From Athripsodes cinereus (taxonomy: Eukaryota > Arthropoda > Insecta > Trichoptera > Leptoceridae), in contig OX388312.1 in the NCBI GenBank assembly GCA_947579605.1, positions 28,853,313-28,917,312 of the forward strand: a DNA stretch of 64,000 bases. Reading direction: 5' to 3'. Made by a program: the position numbers and the translations under genes. The notes beneath the pieces are model-generated. The model was given only the letters and a program-made list of their open reading frames with translations. It ran no database searches and had not been told where the DNA came from. Positions 54,043 through 64,000 of this stretch are shown here, in pieces. Each line of letters begins with the position of its first letter. Within the stretch, counting starts at the first letter, position 1.

Positions 54043-57000
54043 ATGGATGATGATGTTTCAGCGTGTGTGCTTTGTAATGTGTATACCTGATGTGCTGGTA
54101 TACCTGTGTGTCATTGTAAGCTGGCGCGCAACGCACATCCTGTGGCTGTGCTTTGCGGTGAGATGATATCTCCTGTGATATCGCCTTCTACTTTTCCTTT
54201 CCTCCTGTCCCCCCCTTCTCCCACAGATGCTGTTAGTTTGTCCGGGTCTTCCACCGCTGGTGGTGATGATGCAGCATGTTTGCGATCGTGTCTTATTAAA
54301 ACCTTTTCTGGTGGTCCAAGGCGATTATTGAGGGTATGCCACATCAACGCCCAGAGTCTTCCATCTCACCACGACGAGATGGTGGACACATTTCAGAACC
54401 TAGACATCCATGCCCTCATGGTCTCCGAATCATGGCTGAAGCCTACACTACCATCTTCGTTGTTTCAAATATCTGGTTTTAAATTAATCCGGAATGATCG
54501 GCTTGAGCGGCGAGGTGGTGGTGTCTGCGTTTATCTTCGCAGTGATCTACCTTATAAGATCGTTCTGCAGTCTTCATCTCGCTGCATTGGCGATGCTGAG
54601 TATCTTTTTCTGAGGGTGAATTTTTTGCACTCCTCTGTTCTTCTTGGGGTTGTTTACTGTCCTCCCACATCCAACTACTTTAATGATTTGGAGGTCGTGC
54701 TGGAGAATCTGTCTTCTGATTATAATAGTGTTGTAATTATGGGTGATTTTAATACTTGTCTTCTGTTACATAATGCACGTTCAGCTAGACTTATGCAAAT
54801 GATTTCCTCCACCAATCTTAATATTCTTCCTTTACAACCTACTCATGTACTTCAAAATTCTCAATCACTCATAGATCATATCATTGTTTCACAAAAGAAT
54901 ATGGTGAGAAGTCATGGACAGTTGTCTGCACCTGGTTTTTCGAATCACGATCTGCTCTATCTGGAATATTCTATCAGAGTCCCCAAACCGAAACCTAAAT
55001 TGATGGTGGCTCGCAACATTCGTCGAATTGATACTGAAACCCTAGTTTCCGATGCCGAGGCTATGGATTGGGATGATATTACACGTCTCAATACCATTGA
55101 CGAGAAAGTTGACATTCTTAATGAAAATATTCTGAAGTTATTGGATAAACATGCTCCACTTCGTAAAATTAAAGTGAAAAATCCTGGTGTGCGGTGGATG
55201 ACAGACGAAATCCGTATGTTGATGAAGCGCAGGAACAGGGCTCGTATCAAACACAATCATTGTCCAACAGTCGAGAACTGGCAGAGATTTAGAAGTCTTC
55301 GAAACATTTGTTCCAAAAAATGTAGAAACGCCAAAGTTGCTCATACTCATGATCTCTTTAATGGTTGTTCTCAGGCTCAGGCGTGGAAGCATCTTGACTC
55401 TTTGGTTTCTCTCGATGGGGGATTGGCGCATGGTGAGCCATCTTTGGAACCCAACTGTCTGAATGCACACTTCGCCTCTCCTCCTACTACGTTGGATGAT
55501 ACTGCTAAAGCGGCTGCTCTGAGAGATTTAGGTACACACGTAGGGCTAACAGGTCCACATTTTGACTTTCCAGCCATATCGGAGGCTGAGGTTGAGCGTT
55601 GCATTGCCTCCATTAAGTCCAAAGCTGCAGGTTGTGATGAAATAAGCATATCTTTTATCTCGCGCTTTCTCCACATTATAATACCACACCTGACTCATAT
55701 TATTAATTTTTCATTCAAACACTGTATAGTTCCCCGCAAATGGAAACAGGCTTATGTCATTCCATTACCAAAAAAAAATGATTCCACAGCTCCACAGGAT
55801 TACCGCCCAATATCAATACTTCCATTTTTCTCAAAAGTGCTGGAAAAACTTGCATACTGGCATTTCAACAAGTTTCTTGTGGAAAATGACTACCACAATA
55901 ATTTTCAGTCAGGATTCAGAGAAGGGCATAGTACGACAACTGCGTTAGTAAAAATCACTGATGACATAAGAGGAGCTATGGATAAAAAACAACTAACCCA
56001 TTTGACACTATTAGATTTCAGCAGTGCTTTTAACACTGTGGATTTTGATTTACTCCTTGCTTCTCTCAGGCGACTCAATGCATCTCAATCCTGTATTTCC
56101 TGGTTCGAGTCGTACTTAAAAGGTAGAACTCAGTGTGTGCGGTTGCGAAGTGGTGTTGAGTCTGGCTGGTTGGATTTGAGGGCGGGTGTGCCACAGGGCG
56201 GAGTGCTTTCTCCTCTGCTGTTTTCAATTTTCATCAGCCCCATCGTGCGACATATTCCCTGTAACTACCATCTATATGCCGATGACCTACAGATCTATAC
56301 TCACTTCAAGTTAGAGGATCTGTCAAGGGCTGTTGATGAAAAGTCGAATTGTTTGCAACAAGTTTCTGACTGGGCCACTAAAAACGGCTTGATTCTTAAT
56401 CCTACTAAAACACAAACGATGTTTATAGGAAGCCCCTATTCAATCTCAAAACTGAATAATCTAACGATCCCTAATACATACATTGACTCCACTGTAATCC
56501 CTTATTCCAAAACTGCAAAGAATCTTGGTCTCTTACTGGATAGAGAGCTTTCTTGGCGTCAACACGTTAATAATGTTAGGAGGAGATTCTTTTGCAGCAT
56601 GCATAATCTGAGGAGATTGCAAAGGTTCTTACCCATGAAAATTAAAACTCTTTTGGTCCAGTCTCTTCTACTTCCAATCCTTGATTATGCCGATTGTGCC
56701 TACGTTGGTTGTAACTTGGAATTACTCACTAAACTGGAAAGGTTACAAAATACTGGCATTCGTTTCATCTTTGATCTGAAAAGATCTGACCGCATAACAA
56801 GATTTAGGAATAAACTGAAATGGCTTACCGTGCGCCAAAGACGAGATCTCCATGTCTTATCACTGGTTTATAATTGTTTATACTCTACGTCTTCACCATA
56901 CTATCTCAAGGAAATGTTTGAGTATCTTTCGAGCCATGGCTTGCCCTTACGATCCAATAGCGAGCGTCTTCTGGCGATACCAGCTCATAGCTCAAACTTT

Positions 57001-57141
57001 TTTACAAACTCTTTTTCTGTTCATGGTGCTCGCTGTTGGAATAGTTTGCCTTCCAGGATAAGGTTGCTCCCCACTCTTCAAGCTTTCAAGCGGGCGGTCA
57101 AGGACCATTTTATCACACAAAATATGGCTTCTGTATCCTAG
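54043..57141 (+). CDS. LINE ORF2: apurinic-type endonuclease and reverse transcriptase
   Basis: Open from 54091 to the TAG/stop at 57139-57141, 1011 codons from 54106. Residues counted from 54106: endonuclease about 75-285 with INAQSL (80-85), E108 in SESW, GDFN (213-216), SLIDHI (254-259) and SNHD (279-282), all family catalytic positions. Reverse transcriptase about 500-800 with DYRPISILPFFSK (565-577), LDFSSAFNTVD (636-646), GVPQGGVLSPLLF (694-706) and YADD (724-727). The C-terminus ends in HGARCWNSLPSRIR. An in-frame ATG at 54043 lies upstream of a TGA at 54088-54090; the peptide across it (CVLC, stop, C, CHC, H, C) looks like a zinc-finger. Translation could start after the stop, the first ATG being at 54163. 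Non-LTR elements nick DNA and prime cDNA on the target. Confidence 0.9.
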
Positions 57142-57238
57142 TCCCTTTTCCTACATATTCTTCTCCTTTTTACCTCCTCTTTCCTTTCTTTAAGATTTTT
57201 TATGTGAAAGTTTTATGAAATTGGGTTAGTTGGAAGAA

Positions 57239-57254
57239 ATCGCGCCTCTGCGAT
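57239..57254 (+). promoter_or_regulatory. Conserved 3' UTR stem-loop of LINE family B
   Basis: ATCGCG-CCTC-TGCGAT, preceded by GGGTTAGTTGGAAGA and followed by AAACTCGCCC. The same stem is found at 29524, 33747, 34340, 45608, 46898 (minus) and, with changed but still paired bases, 23980 (minus). Likely recognised by the element's own reverse transcriptase. Confidence 0.65.
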
Positions 57255-57369
57255 AAACTCGCCCTCTGTATATTGATTGTATGATTGTCTTTGTTTGAAA
57301 TGTATTTTTGTGTGAATTTGCTTGTTATCAATGTACAGTAAAGAATAAATAAAATAAAATAAATAAAAA

Positions 57370-58160
57370 AAATAATTAACTTATACCCAAACACGTATTC
57401 TGCGTTTATGTGTTTTCGTTCGTTTTTATTTGCTGTCCCTGTTTTTATTTATTGTGGATAAAGAATATTACGTAGTATTTTAATCATTATGATTCATTGA
57501 AGTCGTTCAAAATTAAAACATTTTGAAGTTATCAGTATACTTGAATTGTTAAGGTATTTATTTAATATAATTTGGTTCCTGTTTTTATTGTGGGCAAGGT
57601 TATTTATTAGATAAAAATCGTCATCTGTTGTGATACAGTTCTTAAGTCTATTTATTATGTACCAACTACCAACCTAAATTATTTTAAAAGTGTGTCACGC
57701 GTGATATCAATTTATTATTTTTTGTCGTTGATTAGACTTGTAATTGTAATGTAGGTATTTATGATTAGATATTTATTATTGACCGTGTCCACACGTCATG
57801 CCTACTGACCACCACAAAACATTCAAAACAAATCGTTTTTCAAGCAGTTCGCCGATGTCTTTCCAATAAGAAGGGAGTACGAAGTTGAGAAATATGATAT
57901 AATCGTTACAAGGGCATATCTTAGTAAAGATGGGGACAAAAAGAAGCTAAAAGCACATTAATAGTATCAAAATAAGTTTAATTAATTGCTCAGTATGAGA
58001 AATGTGTGGATATTTATCTCATGCTTTTCCCTTGAAAAATATAGCTGTACCGTTGAAGTGATGATTTCCCGATTATTTTATCCACATTTATTTATAACGT
58101 TGCTGAAAAGCTTATTTTCCGCTAGGATTAGAGTTGTCACATCACAATTATCGCTGAAAA
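57370..58160. other. Intron DNA, nothing recognised
   Basis: AT-rich, with no coding or repeat signal that I can support. Confidence 0.35.
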
Positions 58161-58164
58161 AGTA

Positions 58165-58565
58165 GTATTGGTTAAGAGTACATGCAAGGGTGCAATACAA
58201 ACTATGCCTTATGGTCTGCAAGGCTTTGAATAATATGCCACTTCAGTCACTTTCTAAGATTTGTGTTCTCAAAACCTTGCAACTAGACACTTGCGCTCAA
58301 CAAAGACATCCGCCAATATGTTGGACGAGGTCAATAGAGCTAACAAGTCCTGCTTTATAGGGCTTTTGATGTTGCACGACCCGTCATCTGGAATCGACTA
58401 CCGAAAGACCTTTGTAAAAACCAATCAGTAGGTAATAACGTTCAGGAGCAAACTGAAGTCATCATTCTTCCAAACATAGTTTCTCGCGCCCTGGAGATGG
58501 AAAAGAGAAGAGATCATCCGGCATGCATACATATTATGTGGACGAGGTTTTGAATTTGTGTGCCC
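58165..58565 (+). pseudogene. LINE ORF2 C-terminal fragment
   Basis: Plus strand with shifts: WLRVHARVQYKLCLMVCKAL, NNMPLQSLSKICVLKTL, then FDVARPVIWNRLPKDLCKNQ, FRSKLKSSFF. This is the usual non-LTR C-terminus (hw-L-x-v-r-x-R-v-x-yKl, A-P-x-x-WN-x-LP, F-x-x-x-LK). A family distinct from B and D. Confidence 0.6.
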
Positions 58566-59041
58566 TTGCATAGAAATGAAATTAAAAAAAAACTAGCTGG
58601 TTATTCAATTTACTTACAAAACTTTTCGGACGATGTCGTTTTAATCGTATTATTTTTGCTTTAATAACATCGTAAACATGTGTAGATACTTTTTGATATT
58701 AATGAATGTGTAGGTATGTGTGTGTATTGAATTTGAATGTAATTGTTTTATTATACTTCAAGTCATAGTTACAAATAATATGAAATCAGCTGTTGTTTTT
58801 TCGACCTACCAATGTTTGTCAGTCGATCACGCACATCATTATAATATAATCGTATTGTAAATGTTTGTAACTAAGTAAGTAGCTACATATATCTACTTTG
58901 ATAGTTAATATTTTCCGAGATTTCTACAAAACATAACAGAATTATGTATGTGTATTGTTAACACAACTATTGTAATATTGTAACATATACATTGTACCTA
59001 CTATACAACAAAAGAAAGTCACCGTTTGTTATCAGTTTTAA

Positions 59042-59646
59042 CCCTCTCACCACCAAATTATATGTGTGGAGGTGAATGGAGTGTTCAGAATATTTTCTTT
59101 ACTTAACACTGAATGTCTGTATTTTTTAATGATTTTTTACCTCTTACCGTTTTTGAAATAGGCCCATCTGTTTGACCAAGGGTATTGGTAGGTTAAGGAA
59201 AAATAGGAAATAAAAATATAGAAAGTTTAGATGCATAAAATGTATTGAAATTTTGATGATACTGTTTATAATAATTTTATTTTTTGACATGATTTTTAAT
59301 TTTCCATTTATTTTTCTTTGAATCTTACAAAGAGAAATGAGAGAACATTTATAATTTCTAGTGAACAATATATTGTGTCATTAATAAAAGGCAACAGCCG
59401 TTTATTTTGTCAATAAATAAATATATGGATAGAAATAAAAAAAAAAAAAAAAAAAAAATATATAAAATTCAATGTTTAAAAGATAGATAACACATAAATT
59501 AGTGACTTCAACAAAAAAATATCTATCCATCTTATAAAACCAACCTTTCTGAATAATTACAGCAAACACTATGAATTCATTTCTCACCAGGTGAATTTAA
59601 ATAATTAAAATTCTGTACCTGTATGGTTACACTGGTAGCGAGAGGG
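59042..59646. mobile_element. piggyBac-like non-autonomous element 3
   Basis: TTAA on both sides (59038-59041 and 59647-59650). Ends CCCTCTCACCACCAAATT and, inverted, CCCTCTCGCTACCAGTGT. No transposase. Contains a 20-odd base A tract (59438-59458). Confidence 0.75.
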
Positions 59647-59884
59647 TTAATATAATTTTCAACAATTATAACAATAATTCAATAACTTTTTTTATACTGC
59701 ACCGATACAATAACAAAACGATTATTACATTGATGACGATATGATGTTTGAGTGGATACCTAGTCATTACAGACTTCCTTTTATTTTTACATAAATTCTT
59801 TTAAAATACACCATGTCGCAATATTTTGTTATACATATATCAAAAATTCAAGCACATAGTAACTTGGCATTTAACTTTAAACAT

Positions 59885-60110
59885 ACTACCGTACCATCGC
59901 GGCATTGGGATGGGATACCACAAGTGGTGTAGCCAGCAGAAAGCCTGCATGTAATGAACATGCTAGCTGTCCGTTCTGTGCCAACAAAAAATTATGTCAT
60001 GGATGGCAAACCTCAATGTTTAATTTGAAATCTAAAATACCTTTATTTTTTAGAACTTCTACCTTTTACAGGACACTCGAAAAATTACGTAAATGATTGA
60101 GATACCTATA
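59885..60110 (-). mobile_element. SINE A, nearly full copy
   Basis: Minus strand: ACCATCGCGGCATTGGG, ATACCACAAGTGGTGTAGCC, AGCAGAAAGCCTGCATG, GGCAAACCTCAATGTTTAAT, TTTTACAGGACACTCGAAAA. The small stem near its 3' end reads ACCAC-TT-GTGGT instead of CCCAC-TT-GTGGG, both fully paired. Confidence 0.75.
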
Positions 60111-60119
60111 TTTTGTGGG

Positions 60120-60245
60120 GTGCTGCACGACTCACGGTTGAATACTTTGAAGTCGAAAAAACTGTGCTCTTTTTAGCCATTTATCATTGAACATTCTCAA
60201 AACATAACCTAACCCAGGATCTTCAACTCTCCTGTATTACAAAGA
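60120..60245 (-). repeat. Repeat family C fragment
   Basis: GACTCACGGTTGAATAC, CTGTGCTCTTTTTAGCCA, TTATCATTGAACATTCTC, AAAACATAACCTAACCCAGG; matches the second half of the 25120-25340 copy. Lies between two inverted SINE A copies. Confidence 0.5.
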
Positions 60246-60250
60246 CTACA

Positions 60251-60500
60251 TCCCGTGGAGCACCCGGTAGAGAATTGGTCTCCCACTCTTCTCTGTAAGT
60301 TTTCGAGTGTCCTGTAAAAGGCAGGTGTTCGAAAAAATTAAGACATTTTACATCTGAAATTCAGCGATGAGGTTTGCCACCCATTCTGAATGTCTTGATT
60401 TTATATGTGGCACAAAGAGGACAGCTTGCATGTTTATTATATGCAACTGATCTGCTGGCTACCCCACTTGTGGGATATGCCGTGATGGTATAGTAGTATG
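60251..60500 (+). mobile_element. SINE A, full-length copy
   Basis: Head CCCGTGGAGCACCCGGTAGA, GAATTGGTCTCCCACTC with A-box resemblance, TTTTCGAGTGTCC as B-box-like, body TTCAGCGATGAGGTTTGCCA, GACAGCTTGCATG, 3' end GGCTACCCCACTTGTGGGAT, ATGCCGTGATGGTATAGTAG. Nearly colinear with 16739-16992. Confidence 0.8.
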
Positions 60501-62968
60501 CTACGCATTAAATAATCGCTGCGGAAAAGTTCATACTGGCTAATGTTCCTACAGTCGTTTGTTGTCTGTGAGTCTTCCGTAATAATAATAATAATTGTAC
60601 GTTACAAGGAACACGTGACTGGCTGATGCTTCGATCTGCACACGGCACCACATCGTATGATTCTCATTCCCTTGAAGAATAACCGTTAAACGTGCCTGTT
60701 CCTCCTCGCGTCGCTTGCAAGCAAATTCAGTTACCTGCAGACCATGGCATAGGTTGGACGAAAGAAGGGTTTGTCCCTTCCCGCCTTAGTCGCGAATAGC
60801 GATGTGCGTAACTCCGACACAATAATAATACTAACAATAATTATGTAATAGTACTTAACTTCGTAATGTGATAAACAAGTGTGTTGCCCTCTATTGTATG
60901 TAAAACTATCCTTATTGTGTGTCGTTAATAATGTACTTTACAAGTCTGTGTTAGTTTTACGTGCGCGACCAATCTTACCGCCAATATCAAGGAACAATAG
61001 TAACGATTAATAATTAATAGTAATTAATAAATTGAATAATGTTATGAACAGGCTTGTGTTACCTTTGAGTTATATATATTGGGTTATTGAAGTGATATTA
61101 GGATAACATTTGGAAAGTTTTGAGTAAATAATATATGTCCGTTAGGGTGTGGTTTCGTTGTGTTCCCGCCAATATTCATAACCGTGTGAAATAAGATAAT
61201 CCATTGTTTCTGAACAACTATTCCATGTTAGGAATCATACAAACCACTTAAACAATTCTTTATACTTGCTCAGTGATGTAAATTTAACATTATGAATGTG
61301 TTCATAAGTCTGCAACGTGTACCGCTTCATCTCGGGTAGCCTGCGCATTGCTTATCGGTGATTTACCGATGTAACTCTCATTCCAATGTGAATTTGAAAG
61401 GACTATTGAAATAGTGACGCCTTCTACCTTTTACACAGAGGATGGAGTGGAAACATATAAGGTTTCTCAAGCCTCTCGAGAAGTAGTGACCTCTTCCGTC
61501 CTGAGAACAGAATCTATCAGATTCTGACACCACCTACGCACCCCTGTACGTCTTTGGAATGGCCAGCGACCGCCATAGATACCTCAGAGTATGTTTCTTT
61601 CACGAACCTGCCTTCTACCGTCAATGTGTACAAAATACGTCATCAGTAACATGCACGTCTTTGTGTTATTCAACGACTGTTCGCCTGTCCACCTGTAAGT
61701 GACTATATTACTATTGAATATTGTTGGTGATGATAATTTTTCCATAACTTAGTTCCTATTATCATTGAACTGACCTATATATTAATTTCCTTTGTGTAAA
61801 ATATCAGATTTTGAGTTTGAATGAAGAATGAATGATTCCACTTAATGTTTATAGATCATATGATAAACCAGGTATTGATTTATATTGATAATACCATGGT
61901 TGGTTTATTTGATAATTACCATTGTTTGTTTTATTGTCTCTGTCCGAATATGGTATAACTTTCATAACTTTGCATATTGTATGTTATTATGTCTCCCTAC
62001 AAATTTACTTTGAAAATAACTGTCTTGTTATGTAATATATGTTTACACAATAAATGTAAATCACTTCCATCCGATATCTTTCTGTTGAAATTCATTTTGT
62101 ATACCCACCAGTAGATTCAATACTCTTAATAATACTAAAGTACATCTCTCCGCCTCCTTGTATATAATCTTCCAATAACCTAGTTATACTTGGAGAAGTT
62201 ATGTCACAAAGGTTCAATTCCTTGATCAACCAATGGATGAAAGACCCTATTATTTTACTATGAAAGCAACAAAGAGTTAAAGGGATGGCTCCACTGATGG
62301 AAATAATATATCCACTTTCTTGGAAAGGTCTGATGTACTTATGATAATCTTTGTTCCACTTGATATAATTTTTTATTGTTTACTTGGAGATATATATCTA
62401 TAATTCTACTCAAGACAGGATATAAGTAGAATCTTTGCAATATAGAGTATGCAAACAGAAGAAACATTGCTTAAATTACCTATGTATTCTATAATGATAT
62501 GATGACCATAAGAAAATGATGAAACCGAAGGATAAAGAATTCTCTGAACTTTACGTAAGTATAATATGTATAATTGAAGTATGTACCTGTCACCCACACA
62601 CAATGCATTCCTCTTGTACAGACCAAGTAGAATCATACCTAGACATGAACTTGAGCCAATATATAATAATCTGTTTTTCTTACAAATATAACTGTAACAT
62701 TCTTTATATACTTTCTCTATCATATAATTTTCTATGTGTTTCGCTTACGTACATTGCAAAATGTATGTAGCGAAGCTGGGGGTTACGAGCCAATTTATAT
62801 ACTTTTCTTATGTACAATTCATGTAAATTCATTTCTTTTAATATTTGATAATTTCTCTTTTGATAATTTTGTAAAATGATATGATGCGATCGTCCTAGTG
62901 GGACGATATCGTATCAATTTGTGTGCTCGTCCGTGGATGTAGCAAGGTGGGCGGACGTGTACGTGACA
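60500..62968. other. Probable retroelement region left of the primer binding site
   Basis: If 62972-62989 is a plus-strand primer binding site, the 5' LTR must end at about 62968 (TGACA). Its start cannot be set, because the other LTR is outside the window. CGATCGTCC-TAGT-GGGACGATATCG (62887-62910) is a stem. A weak minus-strand coding-like stretch (ACKRREEEQARLTVILQGNE around 60650-60720) is unassigned. Confidence 0.35.
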
Positions 62969-62971
62969 ATT

Positions 62972-62989
62972 TGGGGGCTCGTCCGGGAT
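62972..62989 (+). promoter_or_regulatory. Primer binding site matching tRNA-Pro (LTR retroelement)
   Basis: TGGGGGCTCGTCCGGGAT is the 18-base complement of the 3' end of animal tRNA-Pro, the classical primer site of retroelements that prime with proline tRNA. It follows ACGTGACAAT, a plausible LTR end (CA). A partial second copy, TTTGTGTGCTCGTCCGTGGAT, lies 52 bases upstream at 62919-62939, suggesting a local duplication. It is not part of a tRNA-Pro gene, since the adjoining bases do not form the T arm. Confidence 0.7.
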
Positions 62990-64000
62990 ATTATGATTTG
63001 GATAATCATAGACCCTAAAATATTAAATGTATTGTGTGGTGAATATGCCTAATCGTGAAGTTCAGAATTCTTGTCTTTATTGTGTAATTATGTGTATTGA
63101 TATTAATTGAAAATGTAATAATTTTAATGTGTGTATGTATATGAAAACAATTTTAAAAATGAAACAGGAATCGTAAAATAGATAATTTAAATGTCCGTAT
63201 TTAAAAAATAAATGTATTGGTGTATAGCGCAAACGTTTGTCGCGAGTATTGTTATAATGTAAAGTAAAAAATCGATGCCGCATGAGAAAGAATTGTATTG
63301 TAGAGAATATTCCATCGTAATGTTTCGTATTAAGCGGTAAGCAAAACATCGCAAACCGACCAACATAACATAATGAATATTAAAATATAGTGTGTATCTA
63401 AAATACATCGCGCGCTAAGAAAAGACTGTTATCAGTAGAGACCGCAATAATAATATTATACCGTAGTTGTGCGTCGCGAGAAACGAGCGGTGTGCGAAAG
63501 GTGGTATACATAACTATGCAGCGTATAGTATGTACCTATACGTCGCAAGAGAGAAGGAGACATCATACAACCTACCTCAACATTGTAATAGAAATATTCA
63601 CGCGCGGAAACGGGAACTCCGCTTTACTAGTAAAATGTATAGTTGAAAATAATAATATTGGAATGAAACGAAATATGTACCTACCTATGCTGTGGTATGT
63701 ATAGTGAACCATTTCGTACAAGGAACTTTGTTTTACCGATAAACAGAATTTCGTTGTAATGTTATTTTGATAATAAATTCAGTTTCAAACGATGAGAGTA
63801 AAAAATTGAAGTTAAATATTAAATTGAATTAAATTTTTTGAAACAGTAAAATGTTGCATTTGGAATAAAAAAATCTTTATTGAACTCTTGGAGAAATAAT
63901 ATTAAATGAGCGTTGTTGTGTAAAATTATGCGTAGTAGAGTTTTGATAAGAATATAAATGTGCGTACGTAGTGATGTGACGAAATAATAATGATGAATAA
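62990..64000 (+). other. Leader of the LTR retroelement, no gag seen
   Basis: Downstream of the primer site one expects a leader and gag. The last kilobase has no long frame or nucleocapsid zinc knuckle. The element may have a long leader or be non-autonomous. The stretch at 63440-63620 is richer in CG. Confidence 0.35.

Larger units (their letters stand above)
53700..57370 (+). mobile_element. Near-complete CR1/Jockey-like LINE (family B)
   Basis: One long ORF (endonuclease plus reverse transcriptase), a 3' UTR with the family stem-loop (57239-57254) and an A-rich AATAAATAAAATAAAATAA tail ending near 57365. The 5' boundary is uncertain; a GC-richer stretch at 53740-53790 (GCAGCGGAGTCTG, ACGCGGTGCGTGACT) may be the start of the internal promoter. 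Its 3' end is the match for the 5'-truncated tails listed as family B across the window. With one stop codon near the start of the ORF it may be a young copy. Confidence 0.8.
42372..64000 (+). other. Giant first intron of the second ABCG gene (inferred)
   Basis: From the donor at 42372 to the end of the window no acceptor followed by an ABCG exon was recognised. All content listed between these points is repeat-derived. First introns of insect genes often reach tens of kilobases. It remains possible that the exon at 42272 is a stranded duplicate of a broken gene. Confidence 0.5.

Noticed and set aside
54111..55676. Several minus-strand ORFs opposite the LINE ORF
   Set aside because: Shadows of the plus-strand frame, which has all catalytic motifs.
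62972..62989. tRNA-Pro gene end on the minus strand
   Set aside because: The adjoining bases do not form the T arm or the rest of a tRNA, and CCA is not encoded in animal tRNA genes.
42372..64000. Walker A exon of the second ABCG gene
   Set aside because: Looked for GPSGAGKST-type codons after an acceptor and found none; must be outside the window.

Overview
This is eukaryotic, AT-rich DNA dense in transposable elements, most likely from an insect. The only host genes I can support are ABC transporters of the ABCG half-transporter type, with GT-AG introns and insect-like protein sequence. The LINE, piggyBac, hAT, PIF/Harbinger and Penelope-type repeats fit a hemipteran such as a planthopper, but the species is my inference. 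Bacterial features (operons, ribosome binding sites, CRISPR arrays) are not expected and none was seen.

Layout. 1-471: tail of a hAT transposon inside an intron. 566-6863: the last ten coding exons of an ABCG transporter on the + strand; its first exons, with the Walker A motif, lie left of the window. 6864-10800: 3' flank or long 3' UTR. 10.8-42 kb: intergenic DNA built of repeats. It holds piggyBac-like elements at TTAA sites, a 2.5-kb transposon with perfect 37-bp terminal repeats, a hAT element with an exact 8-bp target duplication, a PIF/Harbinger element with TTA duplications, near-perfect hairpins, a 39-bp minisatellite, a tRNA-derived SINE and many 3'-end fragments of LINEs. 42272-42371: first coding exon of a second ABCG gene in the same orientation, so the two are tandem paralogues; its next exon is not in the window, which implies an intron over 21 kb. 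Inside that intron is a nearly intact non-LTR retrotransposon (about 53.7-57.4 kb; endonuclease plus reverse transcriptase). Near the right edge an 18-nt primer binding site matching tRNA-Pro (62972-62989) marks an LTR retroelement running off the window.

How the parts fit. The mobile elements form partnerships that can be read from sequence. (1) A CR1/Jockey-like LINE family ends in a 3' UTR with a small stem-loop whose paired bases co-vary between copies, as expected of a signal for its own reverse transcriptase. (2) An RTE-like LINE family and a tRNA-headed SINE share their 3' ends, a LINE-SINE parasitism. (3) A repeat family with a left/right foldback arrangement carries a hammerhead self-cleaving ribozyme with all three stems, like those known in Penelope-like elements; one copy lies in an intron of the ABCG gene. 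Several further hammerhead-like cores (29.3, 33.3, 14.4, 39.4 and 47.1 kb) suggest more than one such family. These RNA structures are the most interesting content. All similarity statements come from reading and recall, not from database searches.
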